A DNA stretch of 64,000 nucleotides from assembly GCA_000320605.2 (NCBI GenBank), contig KB445791.1, forward strand, positions 3,398,576 through 3,462,575, read 5' to 3'. The position numbers and the translations under genes are program-made. The notes under the pieces were generated by a model. That model searched no databases, was not told the origin of the DNA, and worked only from the letters and a program-made list of their open reading frames with translations. Positions within the stretch are counted from its first letter, which is position 1, and every line of letters begins with the position of its first letter. Source of the stretch: Gelatoporia subvermispora B (lineage: Eukaryota > Basidiomycota > Agaricomycetes > Polyporales > Gelatoporiaceae). Below are positions 35,601 to 46,000 of this stretch, piece by piece.

Positions 35601-36205
35601 AGTCGCTCTAGCTTTCGCCGGTGACAACGTTGTCCGGGTACGTTCGTTGCACATCGCCTATCACCGAGCCGAGTAACTGAAACTTCCAATTGCAGGACTT
35701 TGTGGAAGAGAAGCGGCGAGAGATGCAGGAGGACGCGCCACACGAAGTCGATACCACTCTCCCTGGATGGGTAAGCACGAGTCCCGATCACAACCCTTCT
35801 TTTCACCCATTTGATTTTGCCACAGGGTTCATGGGGTGGCCGAGGCACCAAGAAAGCGCCCCCGAAACCACACCTCATCAAGAAGGTTGCTGGCATTGAC
35901 CCAACATCTCGGGCGGACTACAAGAAGGCACATGTCATCATCTCGGAGAAGAGAGACAAGAAGGCGTCAAAATACCAGGTCAAAGACTTGCCATATCCAT
36001 ATACCAGCAAGGCACAGTTCGAGCGCAGCATGGAGATGCCAATCGGGACGGAGTGGAACACGCGTCTCGGGTTCCAACGAGCAACGTTGCCCAAAGTCAT
36101 CAAGAAGGTATGTCACTTACCCTCCAGCGTGGAACACTGCAGATTAACTTATACCAATTCTCGTAGATGGGTACCGTTATTTCGCCGCTCGAAAAGCTTT
36201 TGTAG
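32621..36205 (+). CDS. UTP14: U3 snoRNP component Utp14
   Basis: The start is MPKPKKQSRGPGARTPTRK at 32621. Long acidic runs (near 32840-33010 and 33150-33260, mostly GAC/GAG/GAA codons) alternate with basic blocks, the typical look of Utp14. Central helices include AKAKRVAKIKSKTYRRLKKKE, and KNTGKWAKAMKARGELD is a family hallmark. FEMKFMQDAMAKQQRQVNEM leads to the C-terminal domain: LPGW spliced to GSWGGRGTKK, then HVIISEKRDKKASKYQ, VKDLPYPYTSKAQFERSM and a final exon MGTVISPLEKLF. Utp14 joins the small-subunit processome in the nucleolus and activates the helicase Dhr1 to release U3 from pre-18S rRNA. About eight introns give near 950 residues. It is convergent with the NRAMP gene. Confidence 0.93.
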
Positions 36206-36394
36206 CACCCGCTGTTACCTCGAGTTTTTTACATTGTGACATATTGCATTCGTCATCTCCATACTCTTGCATGCACGCATCACTTGCAATTGTACAGTTG
36301 GTAGTGTATCATACATATCAAGATAGTACATGGATGGTATCAACCGGAAGAGTCTAAAGTCCACGTGGATGATCTGGAGTATAGTACGGTAAAA

Positions 36395-38478
36395 TCACCC
36401 TCCTTGGCCCATGGCAAGCGTCACAATTGCATACACGTTTGCAAGTACAATGGCGAACCATATGGCATAGCCCAACCATATTGTGAATTTGCTGTTGGCA
36501 AAGTTCATGACCTCGTCAAATGTTTGTGTGAGCTCTCCGCTCGCCCCATTAGGATCATTACTAGTCGAGGGCAGTACATCCGGGGATGCCGAAGGAGCTG
36601 GGTTCATATGCCTTTCTCTGACTGACATTATACTTCGTGACGACGTAAGGTAGATCAGGGGGAACACGATAAATGGCAGGACGATGGAAAGGATGACTTG
36701 GGAGGCCACTAGCAGCGTTGCTATACCGGCACGTCCCAAGGCAATTGCGACAACCATAGAGGGGACCAGCCCCAACAGCCGCGTGATTAGGCGCCTGAGG
36801 ATAGGCTAATGATGTAACTTGTCAATGACAGGCATTTGAGTGACAGACCAAAGTGATTGAGACATACTGAGACACGCCATTGGATGAACCCTTCGGAGAC
36901 AGTCTGACCAGCCATTGTGGCGATAATAGAGGAGCTCTGTCCGGATGCGAGCAGCGCCAATGCAAACAAGATTGCCGCGGCTGGTCACATCGTGTGAGAT
37001 GATGGTAAGCATTCGTGTCATATAGGGACCTACAGCCTCCGATCCTATCCCGCAGTAGGTCATAGGCGTCAAACAGGGTCGCAGGATTGTCCGAAGTTCG
37101 ATGGAATTCCGCGCCTGCAAGAATTAGAATCCTGAAACTCTGGGTTGAGTCACCGGCACACTAAACCAACGAATGAATGTCACTGACAAGGCGTTGATAA
37201 CAACCGCAAGGCCAAGCAGACTGAGGACCATGTCTACGATACCGTGCCAAAGATGTGCGCGAATGAAAGAGACCGGATTATTAAAGCGCTCTTCGTGGGA
37301 CCTAGGACGGCCATCTTCGATCGGCAGTACTTCAAAGACTGCGCAAAAGGATTTCTTGGCCCTCTCCCAGATCGTGCGGGTACGTCGTTCGGTAACATCT
37401 GTCGGCAAAATGCTCGAGTTCAAGGAAGGAGTAGATTTTGCCAGCGTTAGTGATTCTTTATACAGCTCGATGTCACTTCTCGAGGACACCCGGTCCTGAG
37501 TGGCAAGTGCTGAACCGAGAAAGAGACTGTGCGGCATAACAGTGGCACCCAGGATCCCAACCGCTTTAGACGCATGACGTCAGCGCAATCCTCAAACGTT
37601 GGGGAAGAATGACGAAGACGCGTACAGGTGTAGAGGGCCCCTGACTTGAACAGGGAACTTGACGGGAGGAATCCATCGAAGGCCTGACCCCAATGCACGC
37701 CGGCCTGCGAGACTATGACAGCCATGCATACAAGGACAGTGAAGACCTGTGGATATTGTCAGCGAAGTTCTGGGAGTAGGAAGCCAAAAAACATACCAAC
37801 GCAGCAATCAACAACTCAAACAACCTGACCGGTTTGCCTTGCAGGGGATCCCGGAGTGCGAGAAGAACGAGTACGTCCGAGGCGGTGATGAGAACTCCGG
37901 CCCAGAGCGGCAGACGGGGAAAGAGCATGCAGAGTGCCATCGCCGAGCCAAGTAGTTCCGCCAGATCGGTGCTGATTATCGCTATCTCGGAGAGCGCATA
38001 GAGCGGGTAGAGCACAAGCCAGCGCCATGCCCATGTATGCTTCGGCCGGTCGTGAAGGAGGAGACGACAGTGTGATGCTAGGTCTTGTCGGGAAAAGTGT
38101 GAGGTTTGTTGGCTGTAGACACGACGTGTATAACTTACCTAGCCCAGTCACACATCCCAGTCTCGACGCCAAAACCTGAATTGAGTTGTGAATACCAATT
38201 ACTTATGTATAGTAAAACAATGACGTGTCCCACCTGCATGTAAACAGCAATCAGCCCAGCCAGGAGCACCACGAACAATAACTTGTAGCCAAACTCCGAG
38301 CCCGCTTGGAGGTCAACTCCCCAATTGCCCCTGCGATTCTGATGAACATTTCGAGCAATATACAATCTGTAGCAGCTTACGGGTCAAAGTAGGCGACTGC
38401 ACAGATTATTCCGACACCGCTGTGCTTCGCAGCGTGATGCAAGACAAGGTGGGCCCCAGACCGTAGACGAGATGACAT
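36395..38478 (-). CDS. NRAMP/Smf-type divalent metal transporter
   Basis: The start is the ATG at 38478 (MSSRLRSGAHLVLHH). An early exon junction gives AYFDPGNWGVDLQAG, carrying the DPGN metal-binding motif of TM1. The MPHS motif of TM6 (VMPHSLFLGSALATQ) is also intact. These are the two signatures of manganese/iron proton symporters. Further helices include ALSEIAIISTDLAELLGSAMA and LLIAALVFTVLVCMAVIV. A cytoplasmic loop of about 70 residues after the MPH helix is acidic/basic and variable, as in fungal Smf proteins, where it carries trafficking signals. The protein ends LANVYAIVTLAMGQGG. Many introns are present; borders near 36800-37130 are approximate. Vacuolar, endosomal or plasma-membrane location cannot be decided. 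Confidence 0.93.
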
Positions 38479-39133
38479 CCGGCTCGCGGAAGTGCGAAAA
38501 GTGGCGGCGGAGGTCACAGATTCCCCGGACATTCGTAAGGGAGCTGGGGGGTGATGTGGTCGGGTCGAAGGGGGAGCTACATGGGCGCAGAGCTAAAGAG
38601 ATGAAACTGCTCGAACCAGAGCAGCGGACGAGGAAACGAGTCCCTGGTACCCTCCTCATCCGTCACTCGAGCGGCCAACCGGGCTCCTCCGATACTCCAT
38701 CGGATGCAGCTGACGAGCATCCTCTCGGTCCATTTTGTTCAATCGCAATTGCAGACAGCGGTCGACGGTCGACATACACAGGACATTGCGCTTTGTACGA
38801 TGAGGAGTAGAGGCAAGTAGTGACATCCTCTCATCAGAACGGCTCAGCTGTAGCCGGTGCCTCCCCGGCGGCGAGCGCCTTCCACCTTGACACGAGCAAG
38901 TGCGCAGCATCTCTCATTCTGCTTGTTCGTCTCTTACAAACCATGACTTTGGCAGGACAAATATTCATGTCTTGCGAAATCAGCACAGACGGCGGACACG
39001 CAGGCGGGCCCCGGTGATACCGGCCAATAATGCATATAATATGTATCACAGTACAGATGACACGCCAATAACACCAGTCCTCCGGGTCAAACGCCGCCTT
39101 GTGGCGGATGTAATACCGCGCTGGTATGCCCGC
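38479..39133. other. Intergenic, tandem minus-strand genes
   Basis: 655 bases between the stop of the unknown 582-residue gene and the NRAMP start hold the NRAMP promoter. The + strand is open over 38472-38810 but has no motif and overlaps the NRAMP first exon. Nothing else is recognised. Confidence 0.45.
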
Positions 39134-41050
39134 CTACATGGAACTGCAGCCGTCCAGATGTTCGTAGAACCTGGAATGGTGGGTGTTGTTCGCAGACACT
39201 AGGAGCTGGAGGCTTGATGAAGACAACAACTCATCCCCTTGATCGTCGATTGACCCGACAGAAGGAGACGCCAGCAGCATCCGAGTATTGCCGTCTCGCA
39301 CAGGACGTGCAGCCATAAGTCGGGTGCGAGAAGTCAGAACCCTGAAGGGTTTCGTCAAGCGTCTACCAAGAGCCGTTTTTGCGTATAGTAGGCGGCCCGC
39401 CTTCACCCGTGACAGCCCGAACGATGTCGCATGTGCAGCTACATCACATGCGCCGTCGTTCGGTAGCTTCCTCCTTGACAGCTTACGACGAGAGGGCAGC
39501 GACGAGGCAAGAGCCAGGATGCGCCCAAACCGGGTCGACTTGCGCTCTTTCGATGGCCGGGGAAACTGCGGTACAACACCTAGACCTAGTCCGTGAAGTC
39601 TGCTGTTACCACCAGGAATCCCAAGAATGTCCATCATCTCCCTGATGTTGGCAGTGCTTTCGCCAGGTTTGATAAATGGCTCTGCAAGTCGTTGCCGTTT
39701 TCCACCATCAGTTGCTTGATACCACATCTTGCATGCCAACCACTGTCTTCCGCAAGAATGACAGTAGTCTTCAGCCTCAGTATGCTGCGGAGAGCAAGTG
39801 CTACATGCTGGAACCGATGGTACTGGTGATTGTAGTCCATGGACAATGCTGGCAGTTGCCATGTTGAACGATGCCGAAACGAATTTCGAGACTGTGATGG
39901 GAGAGCGGGGGGCAAAGACTGGCGAACGAGGTAGTTCGGGTGTAGGCAAAGTAAGTACCAGCTGAGGTACCGAGATGCTCGATTGCTGCAGGCATGACAG
40001 GTAGCGAGGTGATGTTGTCGACTGGAGAGCAGGTGAACCAGATGTATCAAACAGAACATGATGCAGTTGATCATCTATGAGGGCTTCCTGTGTCGCAACC
40101 GCACCTCGGCTTCCCTGTACCATGGGATGATTCATCAAGCGAAAAGCAAGTGATAGACTTGTCTTTCGCACCTGACACACTCTTGCTACAACAGTACCAG
40201 AGTGTCTATCAAGCAGACGCGTAGTCTTCGAAGCGTCGTCAAAGCACGAAATATCGCCGATATGCTGGGCCATCTCATGTGAAGCGTCATCAAAGACTAG
40301 GCCCTCCATCCCAGACTGGTGCTTACATGTAGTGGAGTGAGAATCTAAGTAGAATATGATAGCTAACTCACGAGCACAGATGACGCCTCCGGGTAATCCC
40401 TCAGTGTTTGCGAGTTGGAGTGGGTGATCACAACGAAATCTTGATCCTCATCATCGTCGGACTGACGTATGATACGCCTAGTTGCCCTGCGGAGCCGGGG
40501 GAAAAGTCGGATGCTATTGAATCTTCTTTGGTAGAACTCGTCTTCTGGTATAGCCTTATACTAAAGGCCTTAAAGTTGAGCCAAGATGCAAAGATTCGTC
40601 ATTGCATCGGTCTCTATACTTGCCTGTGCGGACGTCGGTTCATACAGGCCACCAATCCTCGGTGTATGCTCTCCAGATTGTATCGTTCCTTGAGCGAAAT
40701 GGCGACTCGAATCACTGCTAGGGCTGCGTATGTCATCTGCCGAGCACTTCTCAAGTGACGCAGGGCCAGCGACTTGTGACGCCTTAACGATAGACCCATG
40801 CGCACATATGCCTCCAGGTGGTGGTTCACGTGGGCCAGCTGGTTTGTCGCTCTTGCCGGTGATGTACATACGATCTGTGTACTTCGTAGGCAAAAGGATG
40901 GGTGTCTCCTGGATATTCGTATGTCCCAACCTCTGAGATGGAAGCATCGGTTAGCCAACGCCAAGTTTTTGATCTCGGGATACAGACCGGCTTCGGATGA
41001 ATCATGAACTGAACGTAGAAGCGCGTCCTCTCATAGATTTTCGTCAGCAT
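39134..41050 (-). CDS. Unknown 582-residue protein with paired CxxC motif
   Basis: Four exons (40988-41050, 40624-40932, 40372-40560, 39134-40321) have lengths of 63, 309, 189 and 1,188 bases, all multiples of three, and join without a stop. The second junction uses a GC-AG intron (40561-40623) with the ideal donor CAG/GCAAGT. The N-terminal half is disordered but has islands such as YKAIPEDEFYQRRFNS and DDDEDQDFVVITHS. The large last exon holds CSTC, then twelve residues, then CHSC (roughly residues 370-390), a spacing that suits a zinc ribbon, followed by a basic C-terminal region (RRKLSRRKLP). I recognise no family. An upstream exon beyond 41050 is possible. The gene is divergent from the Cak1-like kinase, 358 bases apart. 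Confidence 0.65.
40561..40623 (-). other. GC-AG intron
   Basis: In the minus strand the exon ends CAG and the intron begins GCAAGT and ends TTTAG, 63 bases. Using the nearby GTATAG instead would bring in a stop two codons later, so the GC donor is preferred. Confidence 0.6.
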
Positions 41051-41408
41051 TGTGGACAGTCCTCTGTTCAAAGGCGGCTCGGCACGGTGACCGATCGGAT
41101 TATTGTCAGACCAGCTGAGAGAATGTAGGGTATGGTGGATTATTGGAGACCTAAGGCAAAGTAAGGTGGTGGTAGTTATACATGGTCGTGCGTATCATGG
41201 GCTGCAACCGCTGCCGCCATTTCGATCCAAACCAGATTTGGCGATGTTTGGTTGTAGTTCAACACAACCTCTACTGTCAGTCATTTCGCTCCCGTTCGCG
41301 GCTCAGGCAATTGAGGCTGAAAGGCTCCAGAGAAAGTGTCTCTTATCGCCTCGCCTTTTGTTGCCTTTTGTTGAACAGCTGGCATTGGGAGAGGACGTGT
41401 CGTCGACA
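41051..41408. promoter_or_regulatory. Bidirectional promoter region
   Basis: 358 bases lie between the divergent starts at 41050 (-) and 41409 (+). No coding exon is supported and no strong TATA box is seen. Confidence 0.45.
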
Positions 41409-42902
41409 ATGTCGGAAACAAATGACCTGTCTGCTGTCTTCGACATCGTATGTCTTTGGTCTTACAGCACGCTGCATGATAGCATCTGAATACCATTGCC
41501 AGGAATCTCTCGAGACGGTTGAAGAAAGCCCAGTTTCTTACATTACGAAGGGTAGATTCCGTGATGTGGATGCGGCGTCCGAGTCTATGCCATGGATCGC
41601 GATCAAGACTGCCTCAACGTTACCAGAACTCTCGAGGAAGCCGCACGACATCATGAAGGAACTGAAAATTCTGCTCAGATTATCTCACAGAAATGTGTGT
41701 AGTTTGTGAAGACGGTACTAGTGACTATGATCGCCTCAACCACATTGTAATTCCAGATCATCGAGGTTCTGGGACACATGTACGAACGTGCAACCCAGTC
41801 CATCCACTTCTGGATGCCATTCGTCTCCCATAGTCTATTCGACCTCTTGTCGTGCCCGACCTTTTCTCCACATCCGATGCCAAACGCTCCCGCCGGTGAA
41901 TACGAAATTCTGCGACAGTCATCTTTCATCGTACTAGCGAAGGCCTTGATCTATCAGATTCTGTCTGCCATCGCATACCTGCACGACGAGGGTATTGCCC
42001 ACCGTGATGTGAAACCGCGCAATTTGCTTCTGACCGCCGATGGGCTTGTCAAATTGATCGACTTCGGTATTGCTTGGTCAAGCGATATCAACGAACAACT
42101 CTGGCCGGAGCCTCAGGACGACATGTGCTTCGACGTGGCCACTGGGTATGTCATATTTCTAAGTACTTGATAAGACACCTCATGCACCTCTTCTATCCAG
42201 GTCATATCGTGCCCCTGAACTACTGTTTGGGCCCACGACTTATGACCCTTTCGCAACAGACTTGTGGAGCACGGGTGCTACCATCACTGAATTCTTCAGA
42301 CCACTGAGGTTGCAAACTCATTACGACAACTTTGACTTCGAGGATGAGCCGGAAGATGAGACATCTGTCCCCCCATTTATCATTCCTCAACATGTCAGTC
42401 TGGCGGATCCAGACACTAAATGGTCTCGAGATAGTCTCTTCAGCGCAGAGAGGGGTGAAATTGGGCTTGCTTGGAGCATATTCAAGATTCGCGGAACGCC
42501 CACTGACGACACATGGCCTGTGAGTTGGCATAGAAGTCTGTCAAAGACTGAATGTGGCTGAGACGTCCGTAGTCCTTCAAGGACCTTCCCATGGCGGACA
42601 AAATCACTTTTCAGGTAACAACAGCCATTGACCTGCGCGGCGTGTTACCAAACGCCCCATCCGCTACCGCGGGTTTGCCAAATTCACCGGACAGTTCTGC
42701 ACTCGAGCTTATCGAGCACTTATTAGCTCTCCCACCAGAGGGGCGGATACTAGCGCCGCAGGCTTTGTACCATCGATTTCTGGTGGCTGGCACGCCTCTT
42801 CTATTGCCGAGCGGGTACAACAGCTCGGTTCCATCGATTGCTACCTCGGTTTGGGAGGGCAAAAGCCTTGGCAACCTCGTCCGCGCACAACTGAATCCAT
42901 AG
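41409..42902 (+). CDS. CDK-activating-like serine/threonine kinase (Cak1/Csk1 type)
   Basis: The first exon encodes [13 protein letters not shown] and splices to [22 protein letters not shown]. The kinase core has the VAIK lysine (WIAIKTAS), the helix-C Glu (MKELKIL), [22 protein letters not shown] and a [10 protein letters not shown] activation-segment end followed by [13 protein letters not shown], which is CMGC/CDK-like. The glycine-rich loop is not recognisable. An insertion of about 50 acidic and mixed residues separates helices F and G ([12 protein letters not shown]). Budding-yeast Cak1 and fission-yeast Csk1 are single-subunit CDK-activating kinases, and Cak1 also lacks the glycine loop, so that group is the best guess. 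CDK20/CCRK is the alternative. Length is about 400 residues. It is convergent with SMC4, 105 bases apart. Confidence 0.8.
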
Positions 42903-43007
42903 GATCTTAGTGCATCCGCAACATGGCTGGTCTAGAGAAGTACATCTAGTAAAATACACGTTATCCATATATCATCGCATAAATTACTAATCTGCATGCT
43001 TCGTTGC

Positions 43008-46000
43008 TTATTTCGCTACAATATTCACCGGGATAGCATGCAGTGGATGATTGTCGATGGAAATACCTACGAGCGCGTGAACATGGCTGCGGAGGAGGGC
43101 ACAAGAACAAGACACCTACTGCGAGTAGCATTTGCAGTCTTGTAGATACCAATTAACCGATGGCTCAGCTCGAACATGTCGTTCCTGCAAGTCACATGTC
43201 ACATGGTGAGGATCATACAGCAACCATAACCGTGCGTTCTAGTACCTCAATGAGATGATGATGAACTGAGCGTTCTTCGTGCGGTCCTTGATGTAATTCG
43301 CGACGATAGAGACATTCCGGAAATCAAGAGCTGCATCGATCTCATCCATGAAGTACAAAGGCGTAGGCTATAAGAATTCCAAGTTAGATCATAATGATGA
43401 AGGAGCCGGGGACAACTTGCTTTGTACACGTGTAGGGCGAAGACGAGAGCCAAGGAACTGAGTGTCTGGTGAGATGTCTGTCAGTAAAGAGCGGCTTTAT
43501 GGGAGTATATCAGTCGTGCCTTCTCTCCGCCGGACAGGTTGGAAATGTTCTTCCAGCTCTTCTTCGGAGGCATGACACTGAAGATGATGCCCTCGGAGAA
43601 TGGATCCATGCTGTCCACGAGTTCCAGTTCAGCATTACCGCCTAAGGTGATCATCTGCGAGATAATTTGATTAGCACCAACTTATTGCAATGGAGAAGAT
43701 TGCCTACCTGGTACATCTCCTTCAGTTTCAAGGAGATAGTGCTGAATCCGGACATGAACTCGTCCAGTCTCCGTTTCCGAAGGTCCTCATACTCTTGCTT
43801 CTTGGCGTCTCGAGCCTGCGTGACCTCTTCTAGGTCTTGTGCACGCCGCAGGAACTCTGCTTCACGTTTGCGATAGTCCTTGAGAACAGTGAGGTCTGGT
43901 TTGGCATTCTTGAGCCTCTCTAAATGATCGTTAGCCTTGTATTATGGAGGCGATGTGCGGGGTTTGACCATCAAGTAGTTCAGCATCTGCAATCAGTTCC
44001 TCCTTTCGGAACTTGGTCAACTCCGCCTCGCTATACATGTGGAGCTCATGCGAGGTTGACGTCTTGGGTTTGGGCTTCGAGCCGTCCTCGTCCTTGACAA
44101 CGTCTGCTTCGGGGGCCTCCTGATGCTCGTTGTCCTCATCCTCGTCGTCGTCACTGATATATATTGTCAGCCTCCTCCAATATATGATGGAGTCATCACT
44201 TACTCGACCTCCTCTAGAGTCAACTTATCGTGCTCGGACTGCCAGTGTTCCAGTGCCCGACCGTTGTCAGCATTCTCCTTCTTGAGATCATTCAGCTTCT
44301 GTTTCAGCTCCATCTACCGTAATCCGTCAGGTATCCATATACTCAACAAAAAATTACGATTCACCTCCTTCTGCCTGAAGGCCTGAATTTCCTCGCGCTT
44401 CTCATCGAGCTCCTGCTTGCGTTGCTCAAGATCGTCCTTGGAGCTTTCCACTGCAGCTTGCGCCTCCTCGACCTGACCGCTGATTTCTTGGATGTATGAG
44501 ACGCAGGTCTCGATCTCCTCATTCAGCTTCTGGATCTCTGCGTCAAGGCTCTCAAGAGTGGTCCTGTCGTCCTCCACGGATGCTTTGAGCTTGACTACGT
44601 CTTTCTCAGCCTTGGCCCTAGCGACCTCGGCCTTGGTAATTTCGTCGTTCGCCAAGTTGATGTGCAGACGAATTCCGTCCACCTTCGATTTCTGCGTCAG
44701 CAGCCGAGCACCTCCGATTTCGAGAATCTTCTTCTCCAGTGCCTTGATGTCGCTTTGAATAGATGCCGATTGTTCTTCCAAGTCCTCAAGCTCTGCCCGC
44801 GATGCTTCGATCTCTTGTTCTAGTTCAGCGATACGGGCACTATCGCCAGCATTTGGCTTATTCTGGCTCCTGAAATAGGTTTAGCACAGCTTTTCATTCC
44901 TAGAAAAACTACGTACTTCATGTCCCGAACACGCTTCTCCGCCTCAGCTATGCGTTTAGAGCCAGTTTGGAGGTCAAGAGTCAATTTTTGGATAGCGACA
45001 TCGAGTTGAGGACCTTCTCGGACGAGTGTGTCAAGCTTCGCCTCTAGCCGGTGCAACTGTTCGAGGGCGCGATCAAGTTCTTGCTGGGTTTGCTCGCTTT
45101 CCTGCTCAAACTCCCGGAGTGCCTCGGTCGATACAGCCTCCGGAGCCAGCTTTGAGCTCATACCGCCTTTGGCAACTTGCGTTCCACCACCAGACATCGT
45201 TCCAGACGCGTCGATCAGCTGTCCGGCGAGAGTGACTACCCTCCACCGTTTTGATCCTCCGAAGGCAATTCGATTGGCCTGGTCTAGATCGTTAGCGACG
45301 AGAGTGTCGCGTAGAGCTTTGTAGAATGCAGGTGCAAAGCGAGGTTCCTTCGGCTTGATCAGATCAAATAGTCGCGGGACGTTCTCCGGCGTCTGGAATC
45401 TGTCCATTCCATGGCTGGACAACTTGTCAAGAACCAAGAAAGACGCCCTGCCGATACTCTGTTTGCGGAGGTACTCAATGCAGGCCTGGCCTTGGTCAAC
45501 TGTGTCGACTACAAGATTGTAGAGGGCGCCGCATGCAGTTGAGACTGCAACATCATACTTGTCCGGGATCGTGCCAAGGCTTCCGAGTCGTCCCTACAAC
45601 TGTTTTGGGATTTTGCAGAAACGGACGTATGCAACGGGACTTACGTGGAACCCGCTGATACGCCCAGCATTCTTCAGGCGTGTAAGACTATCTAGGACCC
45701 TGTTTTGAGAAGTGTTCGCGGCTTGAGACGCCTTGGCTTCATCGACTTTCTGACGGGCAGAAGAAGCTTTCTGTCGAAGGTTCGCAACATGTGCTTCTTG
45801 TGCCTGAGATCAGACGAGAGTTAGATCCCATGCGCCGAATCGGTGTGACACTCACTTCGTATTCCCGCTTGAGCGCTTTCAGCTCGTCTTGTTTCAGAGT
45901 CCTACTGGCCTTCACATCGTCCAGCTCCCCGGCCTATCGAGAAATGTCGTTGGGCATCACGATGAGTAAATTAGTCTTCGCCGCAGATCAGATCAGCTAA

